DNA of 64,000 nt from Heterohyrax brucei. Taxonomy: Eukaryota; Chordata; Mammalia; Hyracoidea; Procaviidae. Positions 39,080-51,161 of the stretch are shown here, in pieces. A model generated the notes under the pieces. That model did no database searches. It had not been told where the DNA came from and saw only the letters and a list, made by a program, of their open reading frames with translations. Both the position numbers and the translations under genes were made by a program. The DNA lies in assembly GCA_028571685.1 (NCBI GenBank), contig CM053156.1, positions 84,199,049-84,263,048 on the forward strand, in the 5' to 3' direction. Position 1 is the first letter of the stretch; each line of letters begins with the position of its first letter.

Positions 39080-39734
39080 AAAACAATTGATCTTTATTTG
39101 TCATAAGGAACAGACAAAGGAGAGTTAAGAATAGAAGGAAGAAATGGAATGTGTAGCTAGTTTCCTCCATGAACAATTGTCCCCTTTGCTATGAGACCAG
39201 AACTAGATGGTGCCTGTCTCCCATTACAGAACATTCTGATCAAAAATTCTATAGAAGAACCCTGACCCAAAGGGGGAAAATGTGAAAAAGAATTTCAAAT
39301 TGTCATGGAATCTAGAAATTCTGGATCTACTAGGGCTGGATGAAACCTCAAAACTATTGCCCTGAGATAATCTTTAAACCTCAAGCTTTAAACCAAAAAT
39401 GTCTCCTGAAATTTCCTTTAAAATAAACGATATTTTAGTCCAATTGGCAAACAATGTTTGTCCTGAGCGTTGTGCTCTTTTAAAAAAAGAATTATCTATA
39501 GGGAATCAAACTGGTGACTGCAACTTGAAAGACTGCACAGAAAGCTTAGGGGTCAGTGAGTCTATGCTAATGGGCAGCAACAACTGGGACAAAGAGGATG
39601 AGGATGAGGATGGCTGTACAACTTAAGGAATGTGTTCAGTGTCACTGAGATGTATGTGCTGAAATTGTTGAATTGGTGTATGTTCTGCTGTGCATAGTCT
39701 CAACAACAAAAAATAATTTAAAAAAAATTATATC
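39080..39734 (+). mobile_element. unclassified interspersed repeat 'X', copy 2
   Basis: It shares 'gagaccagaactagatggtg' with 48450-48475, and 'gataatctttaaacctcaag' with 48635-48652. It ends in an A-rich tail (aacaacaaaaaataattt), consistent with a non-LTR retroelement. Confidence 0.5.
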
Positions 39735-39835
39735 GTGCAACCTTCTTCAATGTTATTGTGAAGATTAAATTAGGCAATACATTAGGTGCATATCACAGTA
39801 TCTGGTATATACTCCAAAAATACTAGCCATCACAC
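39735..39835 (+). mobile_element. MIR 3' part
   Basis: 'attgtgaagattaaattagg' and 'gtgcatatcacagtatctgg' fit the MIR end. Confidence 0.6.
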
Positions 39836-39849
39836 CTTTTTGATAATCA

Positions 39850-39985
39850 AAATAAACCCAAACCCGTGGCCATCAAGTCAATTCTGACTCACAGCAACCC
39901 TATAGGACAGAAGGGAGCTGACCACAGGGTTTAAATAGAAGTGGTTGGTACCTTTGAACTGCCAACTTTTTGGTTACTAGCTAGT
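39850..39985 (-). mobile_element. AfroSINE (antisense), short class
   Basis: 'gtcaattctgactcacagca', 'ctttgaactgccaacttttt' and a truncated head. Confidence 0.85.
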
Positions 39986-40048
39986 TTCTTATTGATAATA
40001 TTTATAAACTTCCTCACGCATGTGTTTAAGTTTTCTTTATAGACTTAC

Positions 40049-40252
40049 AGGAGTCCCTGAGAGGTGCAACTTGTTCATGCATTTGAATGTCAACTGAAAG
40101 ATTAGAGGTTTGAGGCCACCCCATAGGTGCCTCAGAAGAGAGCCCTGAGGATGTACTTCCGAAATATCACAGCCATTGAAAACCCTTTGGAGAACATTTC
40201 TGGTCTAACACACACGGGGTCTCCATGAGCCAGAGTTGATAGCAACTGGCAC
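40049..40252 (+). mobile_element. AfroSINE
   Basis: 'gagtccctgagaggtgcaac' head, 'gaggatgtacttccgaaata' middle and 'tctccatgagccagagttga' tail. Confidence 0.85.
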
Positions 40253-41044
40253 AGATCCCTGAGCGAGTGAGTATGGCTCAAGGGGAGTTGGCAGTACACT
40301 AAAAAGAGGGGAGCAAATGCCTTCCCATTACATTCCAATGAGCCATATTATTTCTGGCAAATTTATTTCATGATAAGCAGATAATTTCACAACTTATTTT
40401 ATACCCAAATTAAAACCTCACAAATAGTTACCCAGGACAAGAAAGTCAGAATTCCTGGAGCAGTCCTAGACATGTCAAAAACAAAAGCTGGATGGAACTG
40501 AAAATAAGTGACTGCACTTGCATGTGGCTTCATGTGCATTTTTCATTGGTATTCTGTGTTGGCACAGAACAGTAGCTAACCTAAGTCTACGGCTTGTAAA
40601 ACAACTAGCTTATTAGCCAGACACTTGTTCTATACCTTTGTTTCAAAAAGAGTATTGATGAAGAGAAATTCCTCAATCTTAAAAGAGAGTAAACTATGAA
40701 CAAAAGCTGATTTTCTAACGTTGGGGTTTATCCCAATATGGATTTATTTTCTCACACTCACTTACTAAATGATTTCTAGATATAACACCATTGTATCAAT
40801 TCTATTTATTAAAGTATGATTATTTTTCATGATAACTAGTTGAATAAAGCAGGAAATGAACAAATGAATGCATAAACAGCATTAAATACATTTAAACACC
40901 AATATAAATAAATGGCAAAAATATTAATTCCTACTATGTACAAACTTACTGCCCCAAATTTGGCAATATAGATTAAATGAACCAATTCCTTGAAAGCCAC
41001 AAACTCCCAAAATTCTCACAAGAAAAAACAAATAAAATGAATAG
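40253..41044. other. intergenic, nothing recognised
   Basis: AT-rich; part may belong to the L1 copy that follows. Confidence 0.35.
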
Positions 41045-42425
41045 GCCTAGATCTATTCCAATAAATTAAATTACTAATTAAAATGCTTCCAAAAAATAAA
41101 TCCCAGGTACAAATATATTCACTGATAAATTCTCCCAAACATTTAAGGAAGGAATGATACTAAATCTCCACAGCTTCTTCCAGAAACTAGAAGCAGAGAA
41201 AATACTTCTTAACTCATTCTTAGAGTCCAGTATTACTCTAAGACGAAAACTAGATTAAAAAAGAAAATTACAAGAAAGGGAAACTACAGACCAATATTGA
41301 TCATGAACATAAACACAAAACTCCTCAACAAAAATTATTAGCAGATCAAATTCACAATGTATAGAAAGCATTCCACATGCAAGTAGGATTTATTCCAGGT
41401 GGACAAGGTTGATTCAACACTGTTAATCAATGTACTCTAATCCACCACATCAAGAAGCTAAAGAATAAAAAAATCATATAATCATATCAATTTATGGAGA
41501 AAAATACATTGAAAAAATCATTCATTCATAATAAAATCTCTTAGCAAATTATGAATGAAGGGAAATTCCTCCAACTTTATAAAGAACATCTCTAAAAAGC
41601 CAGAGCTAATTCCATGCTCAGTGGTGACAAGCTAGATGCTTTCCCCCCTAACATTAAGAACAAGGCAAAGATGTTCTCTCTTGCTGCTGATAGTCAACTT
41701 TGTACTGGAAGTCCTCACTAGTGCAATAAGACAAGAAAATAATAAAAGTGCATAGGTTAGCATGAATGAAATAAAAGTATCTTTATTCGCAGATGGCATG
41801 ATGACTATACAGAAAATCCAAAACAATCACCAAAAAAATTCCTGGAACTAATAAGAAAATATAGAACTGTCACAGAATACAAGATTAGTGTACAAAAGTG
41901 ATTGTTTTCTTGTATACCAGCAATGAACAATTGAAATTTGAAATTATAAAAACAATAATATTTACAATAACACCAAAAATAAGAGACACATACAAATGGT
42001 ATAACAAAAATGTACATATACAAGATCTATATGACGAAAACTACAAAAGTCTAATGAAAGAAATCAAGAAAGTGCTAGATAAGTGGAGAGTAATTCCACG
42101 TTCATGGATTAGAAGACTCAATATTGTTACGATGCCAATTTGCCCCAACTCTATGTACAGATTCAATGCAATTCTAATCAAAATCTCAGAAAGCTGTTAA
42201 ACAGATACTGATGAACTGATTCTAAAGTTTATATGTAAAGTCAGAATAGCCAATGCAGTATCGAAGTTGTTGAACAAAGATTAAGGAATTGTTACCGAAT
42301 TTCAAGACCTCTATAAAGCTGCAATAATGAAGGCAGCATGACATCGGTGAAAGAATAAATACATAGATCAATAGAAAACACTACAGAACTGAGAACACAG
42401 ACTTAGTAGATTAAAACAATACATG
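41045..42425 (+). mobile_element. old L1 LINE, ORF2 region, decayed
   Basis: 'attcactgataaattctccc', 'ctacagaccaatattgatca', 'tccaccacatcaagaagcta', 'ctttattcgcagatggcatg' and 'gaccaatttgcc'-like wording at 42135 follow the order of the L1 ORF2 reverse transcriptase. The frames carry many stops. Confidence 0.85.
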
Positions 42426-42434
42426 TCAATTCTA

Positions 42435-42840
42435 TGAGTCAAAAGTCTAAAACAGGTCAGTAGAACTGTATCTCTTCTGGATGGTTGCCAGCCAAAGCCA
42501 AGCGCCACCGAGTCGGAAAGAAACTCTAACTCCTTGCTTTTACCAGCTTCTAAGGGCCACCCTTGTTCCTCGGATTATGGGGCCTTCTTCTCATCGCTCC
42601 AATTTTTACTTCTGTTTTCATATCCCCTTCTCTGACTCTGACCCTCTTGCCTCCCTTTATGAAGATCATTGTGATTATATTGCTCTTACCCAGATGACCC
42701 AGGATAATCTTCCCATCTCAAGATTCTTCACTTAATCACATCTATAAAGTCTCTTTTGCCATATGTGGTAACATGTTCACAGGTTGTGGGGATTAGGGCA
42801 TGCACATCTTTGAGGTGGGGAATTATTATGCCCACTACAT
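42435..42840 (-). mobile_element. MaLR/MER-like LTR (antisense)
   Basis: 'cacttaatcacatctataaa', 'tggtaacatgttcacaggtt' and 'gggcatgcacatctttgagg' fit an inverted LTR of this class. Confidence 0.5.
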
Positions 42841-44059
42841 TGGGAGCTGCTGTTTTTCTCTGTTCACCTTAGTATTTCATGCAACATGATTAATGGATTC
42901 CTTCTCTACTGGTGTAATTAAAAAGGAAACAAAATGAAAACTAATGTAGTTCTGAAAATGACTAATAAGGTATCAGTAGAAGGTGGGTTAGATGGTCAGA
43001 CTCACTACAGAAGTTCTGTGAATATTTAGACACAAGCCATTGCAGTCAGCAGATTTAGAAAGTCTCCATCCTATGGCCCTAACTAAAACACAGAGACAAG
43101 ACTCCAGAGAACCTCTTGAGGTGACGATTGGCCTAAGATTTCTTTTTTATGGACCAGACTGTCAGGTCTCATACTCTCATTCTAGAGTTTAAGACCTGCT
43201 ACCGTTGAACAGAAATAATGCATTCATTCTCTCTTTTGATATAGGGGCTCTAACTGTGAATGTTCCACAACAAAATCTGATCTTTTGTTTATTCACTGTC
43301 TTTTTGTCTTTCCCATTCCATTTGGTTTTTTTAAAAAACTTGCACAGCCAAATGAAGCTGTATCCAAATGACTAGGTAAGCATTTAGATAAAAAAGTCCG
43401 AAAAGAATCTAAAAATGCTTCAGAGATCCAAAATTCCTTCGACAAACGACACAGAGCTGTGGGCATTTGGAGAGTCTTGAGCTAAAACAACCTTTGTTCT
43501 CTGACAAAGTTTGTGAGGCCCATGCCCACCTGGGTGTACCTAATTTAGATTTAACCTTTTACTGTACTCTTTTGGAAACCATGGCACAATCTGCTATGTC
43601 GTCATTACCATGAGCGTCAATGTGTCATTCCAGAACCAGAAGAGAGGAAGTTTGAGAGAGAGAAAAATTGGAGGATGTTTATAATGAGAAAATTAGATGT
43701 TGAAGAGGAAGGCAGCAATTCTTGACAATATTATAAGAAAATTCTTAAAATAGCAGCAATTTTTCTTGTTAACAGCATTGGAATTGAGAGAGCAGCAGTA
43801 TTTTGGTGAGCATGATATTTTTATGTAAGGAATAAGTTGCCAAGAAGATAACTGGGAAATTGCAGACTTTAGGAATTAGATTCAGCAACAGCATGTACCT
43901 ATCTCACTCTGGAGAGAAAGACTTGTCTGAACTTTTCAAAAAAATGAATACAGCCAAGGTAACCCATGACTTACTATTTGTTCAGATTATATTTTTAACT
44001 GAATAGATGTAAATTTCTTTTTAGGGAGCGAAGGTATTTATAGGAAGTTGCTGGTCACA
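42841..44059. other. intergenic, nothing recognised
   Basis: No feature supported. Confidence 0.35.
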
Positions 44060-44700
44060 TTCTAGCTATGTGATGTTAGATGGGTCTTTAGGCTGTCTAA
44101 GCCTCAGAAAAGATATCACTTTGATGACTAAGGTGCATCTGACCCAAGCCATGATCTTTCTAATTGTCTCATGTGCATGTGAAAGCCGGACAATGAAAAA
44201 GGAAGCTAGAAGAAAGATTGGTGCATTTGAATTGTGATGTTGAAGAGCACTGAATATACTGTCAGCTGTCAGAAGTACAGACAAGTCAGTCTTAGAAGAC
44301 ATACAACCAGAAGGTTCCTTAGAAGCAAGGATGGAGAGAGTTCATCGCTCTTCCTTTGTACATATCAGGAAAGACCAGTCACTGGAATAGATCATCACGG
44401 TTTGTAGAGAGTCATCAGAAATGAGGAAAATCTTTGGTGAGATAGACTGATGCAATAGCCACTACAATGGTCTCAATCACACCAACAATCACAGATTTAA
44501 CCTTTTATTGTACCCATAAAGCACATGGTCTCTGTGTTGACCTTGAAAGCAACTAACAACAAAGCCTCGGCATCCTCATTTACTAAATGGAGAGACTGAA
44601 AGTACTTTCTTCCTAGCTTGTTGGAAAGATTAACTAAAGCACTTAAAATAGTACCTAGCTTATTGTTAGCATTCAAAAATACTAGATATTATTATTGCAA
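44060..44700 (+). mobile_element. MIR split by an RTE insertion
   Basis: MIR sequence runs to 44107 ('tagctatgtgatgttagatg') and resumes at 44562 ('cctcatttactaaatgg' ... 'gtacctagcttattgttagc'). Confidence 0.65.
44108..44561 (+). mobile_element. RTE LINE 3' fragment with target duplication
   Basis: 'ctcatgtgcatgtgaaagcc' and 'tgagatagactgatgcaata' to 'gaaagcaactaacaac' follow the RTE C-terminal order. Flanks are aagcctcag at 44099-44107 and aagcctcgg at 44562-44570. Confidence 0.8.
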
Positions 44701-45065
44701 CAGTGGTTCATCATTTCCCATGAACTATCTCCTCTTCTTCAATGCACATCCTGTCTCGGATTTCCTGTTTTGCATCCCCTCTTAACACCCTAAAAATGAT
44801 GGATGGCATGACCACACAGTCATGAAACTGACTTTATAACTCACACCAAAATCCATTCACCAATTAGCATGCAAGCTGGGTTATTTTCTCTCCCACGCAG
44901 TCATGTATGAAGGTGGCGTACTTATCCCAAATGGCACCAGCATTTTTCAAATCATTTTTGAAACTTCCTTCTGGGGGTTGCCCTTAGGTCAGCAACTCCC
45001 TCAGGAAAAACTCTCACTGTTTACAGACACTTTGGGGTGTCACTAGGGTTATGCCTAGCTTGTTA
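44701..45065. other. intergenic, nothing recognised
   Basis: No feature supported. Confidence 0.35.
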
Positions 45066-45760
45066 GATCCCTTCTTTATTCAGCCAGAGTCTCACTGAAC
45101 ATTTATTATGGACTATGCCCAGTTGAATATGTTTCCAAGCAAAGTAGATGTGGTCCTTGACATTTTGTCACTTACAACATAGTGGGTAGAGAAATACTAA
45201 ACAAGTAATAAAGCAGATAATTACACATTGTGACAAATGCTATCAATGAGATAAACACAACACATCCATCCAGAAGAACTGTAGGAGATGCTCCTGTTCA
45301 GACACGGGTCAACAATGACCTCGTCAATGGGCAAGGAAACAACTAGAGTTTTAAGGTGGGGAGTGATAAACCTAGTTTCACATTTCCAAACACATACTGT
45401 CAGCTGCTCAGTAGGAAAATGAACCAAGATCAAGTGTATAATTGAGAAAACCAGCAAGAAGCTGACTGTCACCATCTAGGCAAGAAATGATAGTGACTGG
45501 GATCAGGAGAGACCTGCTACTAGCTATAGAGAGAAGTGTATGCATTCAAGGGAGATTTTTTTAAAGAGAAAAGCCAGAACCAGATGTCAAAGGTGGGAGT
45601 GGAAATAGGGGTATCAAGGATAACTCCTAGGCAGACGTGGGCTTGGCATAAAGCTATGGAGCTTACACTTCAGATCTCTCCAGCACCTAGTGGTGACATC
45701 CATGACCTAGAGGGAGTCCTAGCAATGAAATTCATGCAGTCATGTTGCAGTTAATTTTTG
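45066..45760 (+). mobile_element. L2-like fragments
   Basis: 'attatggactatgcccagtt', 'gataattacacattgtgaca' and, further on, 'aaggataactcctaggcaga' fit the L2 3' region in order, with poor conservation. Confidence 0.45.
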
Positions 45761-45940
45761 CAAAAGATATTTTTGTGTGTTTTGTAGAAAAAACAATTTT
45801 TTTTATTGTGATAAAAGTACACACAACAAATCATACACCAATTAGACAATTTCCACATGGACAATTCAGTGACACTGATGGCCCTCATCACTCTGCACAA
45901 CCATTATCGCTGTCCTGTTTCAAAGCACACTACCACCATT

Positions 45941-46108
45941 AACCCTGATGGCATAGTGGTTAAGCGTTACAGCTGCTAACTGAAAGGTCAGCAGTTCCAA
46001 GCTGCTTTGAATCCACCAGCCACTCCTTGGAAATTCTGTGGGACAGTTCTACTCTGTCCTATAGGGTAACTGTGAGTCAGAATTGACTCAGTGGCAATGG
46101 ATTACTAA
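45941..46108 (+). mobile_element. AfroSINE, short class, inside L1
   Basis: 'accctgatggcatagtggtt' head, 'caccagccactccttggaaa' and 'gtgagtcagaattgactcag'. Low divergence for the window. Confidence 0.92.
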
Positions 46109-46240
46109 TACTGACTCAAACTAGCACAACAGTGATTCAACCCGACCCACAAACTATCTCCTGGTCTTCTATACACGACCTGTTTCCAGTTGCCTATTTT
46201 ATATCCCCTGTCTTTCCCACCCTCTTCCGCTTTTGGCTGC

Positions 46241-46430
46241 TGTTGTGTTTATTGGTTGCCATCAAATCTATTCTGACTCACGGCAGCCTCAGGTCTGCAG
46301 AGTAGCACTGCTTCCTAAAGTTTTCAGGGCTGTGACTTTTCAGAAACCTATCTTCCAAGACACCTCGTGGTGGGTTCAAATTGCCAGCCTTTTGGCTAAT
46401 AATAGTCAGGCACCACCTAGAGGCTTCTCC
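46241..46430 (-). mobile_element. AfroSINE (antisense), inside L1
   Basis: 'attggttgccatcaaatcta', 'gggttcaaattgccagcctt' and 'caggcaccacctagaggctt'. Confidence 0.85.
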
Positions 46431-46924
46431 TGCCCCCGATGACAACTAATAATTTTGGTGTATATATATTTGCCTATTCATAGAAATGAGAAGACATGAC
46501 ATAGTATTTGTCCCTTTGCAAGTGATTTACTTTGTTCAACGTAATGTTTTCAAAGTCCATCCATGACGTATCCTGTCTTAGGACTTTATCACTCTTTACA
46601 GCTGGGTAGTATTAAATTGCATGTCTATGGCACATTTTGTTTGTTCATCCAACAGCTGGTAGACACTGCAGCTGTTTCTACATTTTGACTGTTGTTGAAA
46701 GGGCTGCAGTGAATGTAGGTGTACAGATTTTGTGAGTAGGGTGATACTTTGAAATAGATTCTCCAATAACATAAGCCTCAGAGTTCTCAAAACCCAAACA
46801 CTCCTGCTCCTAGCTTCAAGCTTTCACGGCTGTGTGGGTACAGCCCCCTTTTGAAAGAGATGAGGAAGAAGTGTGCAGGGAGGACTAGAGTCCCATTTGT
46901 ACCTGTTTAGTTTGAATATCATTC

Positions 46925-47080
46925 AGGATCCCTGCTGGTGCAGTGGTTAAGAGCTATGGCTGCTAACCAAAAGATCAGCAGTTTGAATCCATCAGCCATT
47001 CACTAGAAACCCTATGGGGAAGTTCTACTCTGTCCCATAAGGGTGGCTATGAGTTTCAGTTGACTCAGTGGCTATGGAAT
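46925..47080 (+). mobile_element. AfroSINE, short class
   Basis: 'atccctgctggtgcagtggt' head, 'gctgctaaccaaaagatcag' and 'ctactctgtcccataagggt'. A well-preserved copy. Confidence 0.92.
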
Positions 47081-47437
47081 GAGACATTCATGTCATCAGA
47101 CAAGACCCCAAATGGCTTCTAGCTCTTTTCAAACATCAAAAGTAATTCCAAAGAATGAAAAAGAAAATGCCACCTTTGACAATATCTGGCATCTAAATCA
47201 GTGGTTCTTGGTGTTATTGAGAGTTACAGGGTCCTTCAAATACAGGGCACGCTATAGACTCCTCAGAAAATACACTTATACCTAGCAGGTTAACCCACCC
47301 ATTCCTCCAGAGTCCGCCTATACGTATACTCCATACGCCTTTAACCCACCTTGGGGTAATGGCCTTTTCCCAAAGATTATCCTGATGGTACACTATTTCC
47401 CTCCATGTATGAATTTTGGAATGTTTGTCAAAAAATC
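47081..47437. other. intergenic, nothing recognised
   Basis: No feature supported. Confidence 0.35.
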
Positions 47438-47620
47438 AAGAAGGCCTGGCTACACAATGGCTGAGCACTTGGCTGCTAATAGAGTGGTAAGCAGCTCAAA
47501 CTCATCCAGTGATTCTGCAGAAGAAAGACCTGGCAATCTGCTTTCATAAAGATTACAGTCTTGGAAACCCAATGGAGCAGTTCTACCCTTTTTGATAGTC
47601 AAAATTGACTCATGACAAAT
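47438..47620 (+). mobile_element. AfroSINE, long class
   Basis: 'ggcctggctacacaatggct' head, 'agaaagacctggcaatctgc' middle and 'tagtcaaaattgactcatga' tail. Confidence 0.85.
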
Positions 47621-48190
47621 GCATTTTGGTTAAAAATTAGCTAGACCACCTTATTGTCACAATGGCAATCCATTTCAGTACATTTGTGACATCATGGCCT
47701 CTCTGCTTAAACCTTATGAATGTTTATTTTCTGAGTACATTTCCCATTCTGTGTGTGTTCCCAGGCAATGCTGTTTTAAAGAACCAAATGTATTTCCTAA
47801 CCTCAGTAACACATGCAGTATTTTTTTAAGAGCAGCGACTGATCACTGGAGAAATTCATGAATACTAAATATCACTCTGCAGAATGTCTTTTGTTGGCTT
47901 CTTCCTCTGGTGTCAATCAAACATCTTTTTGTTTATTCACCACATTGGATCACAGCCCTTCTGACTTTCCCATCTGAGTCCGTGATGAAGCCTGCCTAGA
48001 AGGGCGAGAATTGGAAGCTGCACCTCCCTCACTCGTTAAACCATCGATATAAAGTCCATCCAGATGCACATTCACTGTTTCTCGGCTGTAGCAGCTTCTG
48101 CAAGATTTGGCTCTCCAGAAATGGAAAGATCTCATGAAACAGTGGGCCCTAGTTCTGGATACTTCTTAGACATAGTAAAACACCTTTGGG
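47621..48190. other. intergenic, nothing recognised
   Basis: No feature supported. Confidence 0.35.
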
Positions 48191-48938
48191 GATTGGATTT
48201 CTGGGTTTAAAGGATTAGGAGTTTAGTCTTGTGGAACATCTTGGAAAAATTGGCAGAATAGATTTGATAAAGTTGTTCTACATCCTCATTTGGTGAACAA
48301 TGTCTGGGGTCTTAAAAGCTCGTAAGTGGCTAAGTTACAATGATCAGTGTCTACTCATCAGAAGCAAAAGAGAAAGAAGAAAATCAGACTCTTGAGAAGA
48401 TATGGGTCTCTGGGACTAGTAGTCTGCATGAACCATGGCCTCATCTACTATGAGACTAGAACTAGATGGTGTCTTGCTACCAGTAATGACGCTTCTGAGC
48501 AGGGCCACAGAAGATGGACCCTGCTAGAGTGGGAGAGAAACGTGGAACACAACCTCACATTTCTTTAAAAAAAAAAAAAAAAAAAAGATTTACAGGACTA
48601 TTTGAGACTGGAGGACTCCCTGAGACCCTTGCCATGAGATACTCTTTAAACCTGGAACCGAAATGAACCTCTGAGGTCATTTTGTACCTGCATAACAAAT
48701 TGGCTCACAAAATAATGAATATCACCTATGGGTACTGTACTCTTTTAAAAAATCACCCATATGAGACCAAACTACCCACAATTACTTTAAAACAAAGGCG
48801 AGAATATGAGGGCACAGGGAAACTAGATTAATGGAAGCAGAACAACCAGAACAGAAACAATGAAAATGTTCATACATTGTGGAGAATGTAACCAATGTCA
48901 CTGAACAATTTGTGTAACAGTTATTTAATAGGAATTTA
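48191..48938 (+). mobile_element. unclassified interspersed repeat 'X', copy 3
   Basis: It carries the marks shared with copies at 28235-29060 and 39080-39734 (see those entries), including 'tctggggtcttaaaagctcg' at about 48303. An internal 20-A run lies at 48567-48586, and a terminal part near 48880 has 'gtaaccaatgtcactgaaca'. Confidence 0.55.
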
Positions 48939-50786
48939 AACTGCTATGGAAGGAGGAGTAAAAGACCTAAACAGAAGATTTCAAAGAGCAGCTCAAGAAG
49001 ACAAAAGAAAGAATTATAATGACATGTGCAAAGAGCTGGAAATGGAAAACCAGAAGAGAAGAACACGTTCTGCATTTCTCAAGATGAAAGAACTGAAGAG
49101 AAAACTCAAGCCTTAAGCTGCAATAGTGAAGGATTCTACAGAGAAAATATTAAACCTCTCAGGGAGCATCAAAAGATGGTAGACAGAATACACAGTTATT
49201 ATACCAGAAAGAACTGGTTGATGTTCAGCCATGTGAAGAGGTAGCATGTGATCAGGAACCAACATACTGAAGGAAGAAGTTGAAGCTGCATTGAAGGCAT
49301 TGGCAAAAACCAAGTCTCCAGGAATTGATGGAATATCAGTTGAGATATTTCAACAAACAGATACAGCACTGGAAGTGCTCATTCATCTATACCAAGACAT
49401 TTGGAGGACAGCTACCTGGCCAGCTGACTGGAAGAGATCCATATTTATGACCATTCCAAAGAAAGATGATCCAACCAAATGAGGAAATTATCAAGCAGTA
49501 TTCTTAACATCACATGCAAGTAAAATTTTGCTCAAGATCACTGAAAAATGACTGCAAGAGTAAATTTACAGGGAACTGCCAGAAATTCAAGCTGGATTCA
49601 GAATACGACATGGAAACAGAGATATCATTGCTGATGTCAGATGGATCTTGGCTGAAAGCAGAGAATACCAGATGCTTACTTGTGTTTCACTGACTATGCA
49701 AAAGCATTTGACTGTGTAGATCATGATAAATTACAACTAACATTGTGGAGAATGGGAATTCCAGAACATCTAATTGTGCTCTTAAGGAATCTGTATATGG
49801 ATTCAGTAGCAGCCATGCGAACACAAGGGGACAATGCATGGCTTAAAGTCAGGCAAGGTGTGCATCAGGGTTGTATCCTTTCACCATACTTCTGCAAACC
49901 GAAAAACTAATCTGAGAAGCTGGATTCTGTGAAGAAGAATGAGGCATCAGGATTGGAGGATGACTCATTGACAACCTACGTTACGCAGACTACACTACCT
50001 CATTTGCTGGAAGCGAAGAAGATTTGAAACATTTACTGATGAAGATCAAGGACCTGTACAGCTTCCAGTATTTATTGCAACTCCACATCAAGGAAACAAA
50101 AATCCTCACAACTGCACAAGTAAGCAACGTTGTCATAAATGGAGAAATGATTGAGGTTGTCAAGGATTTCATTTTACTTGGGTCCACAATCAATGCCCAT
50201 GGAAGCAGCAGTCAAGAAATCAAAAGATGCATTGCTTTGGGGAAAACTGCTGCAAAATATGTCTTTAAAGTATTGAAAAGTAATGATGTCACCTTGAAGA
50301 TTAAAGTGCACCTGACTCAAGCCGCAGTATTTTCAACTGCATCATATGCATGCGAAAGTGGACAGTAAACAAAGAAGACAAAAGAATAATTGATGCCCTT
50401 GAATTGTAATGCTGGAAAAGAATGTTAAATGTACCATGGACCTCCAAAAGAACAAACAGATCTGTTTTAGAAGAAGTACAACGAGAGAGCTCTTTGGAAG
50501 CAAAGATGGCAAGATTTGCATCTTACATACTTTGGACTGTTGTCAAGAAAGATGAGTCCCTGGAGAAAGACATCATGTTTGGTACAGTGGAGGGTCAGCA
50601 AAAAAGAGGAAGACCCTCAATGAGGTGGATTGACATGGTGGCCGCAACCATGGGCTTAAGTATAAAAACAACTGTGGACACGGTGCAAGACCAGGCAGTG
50701 TTTTGTTTTGTTGTTCATTGGGTTGCTATGAGTTGGAACCAACTCGACAGCACCTATAAACAACAACAACAACAAACTGCTATATA
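48939..50786 (+). mobile_element. RTE/BovB-type LINE, 5'-truncated and decayed
   Basis: This is the longest LINE in the window. Reverse-transcriptase motifs appear in order across frame breaks: KSPGIDGISVEIFQ (about 49312), WPADWKRSIFMTIPKKDDPTK, YAKAFDCVDHDKL (about 49695), GVHQGCILSP (about 49855) and the catalytic box at 49982-49993, which reads YADY instead of YADD. C-terminal pieces include LLGSTINAHGSSSQEIKRC and QQKRGRPSMRWIDMV. The 3' end is ggttgctatgagttggaacc then cagcacctataaacaacaac. Frameshifts and stops (for example TGA at about 49480) make it inactive. The RTE assignment is by motif memory. Confidence 0.9.
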
Positions 50787-51082
50787 AACCTTTAACAAAA
50801 ATACAATAAAATATTGCTTTTGTTAAAAAAAAGAGGGCTTTGGAGAGTTTATGGTTCCCCAGAAAAGAGCACAAATCCTGTTTTCCTAGGTAAGCTTCTT
50901 ATCCATCTGTCACCTCCACTGGTTGGGGAGTTTCCTAAGGACAAAGGTGTCCATGAACATAACCTTTGTGACCACAGAAACTTGCACAGAAATATAAAAT
51001 GAATGCAAAGGAACTGAATGGTGAACTTGGTTTGGCTACTTGACCAGGCAAAAATTGCTAAATCTATATGTGTATTGGTTGC

Positions 51083-51161
51083 ATTCCTTTACTAGGACTT
51101 TTGTAAGAAAGTGTCCCAAACTTGATTTAACATCAGACAAATTTATTGTCTCCTGGAGACT
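51083..51161 (-). mobile_element. MaLR-like LTR, 3' part (antisense), split
   Basis: 'aagaaagtgtcccaaacttg' and 'caaatttattgtctcctgga' begin an inverted LTR that continues at 52032 after the RTE insertion. Confidence 0.5.

Larger units (their letters stand above)
45770..46800 (-). mobile_element. old L1 3' region (antisense) carrying two AfroSINEs
   Basis: 'attgtgataaaagtacacac', 'agtatttgtccctttgcaag', 'cattttgtttgttcatccaa' and 'gaatgtaggtgtacagattt' follow the inverted L1M order. Two AfroSINEs interrupt it. Confidence 0.7.

Noticed and set aside
46925-47000. Internal Pol III boxes suggesting tRNA genes in AfroSINE heads
   Set aside because: The heads are tRNA-derived but cannot fold into a cloverleaf and recur tens of times with the same non-tRNA tail.
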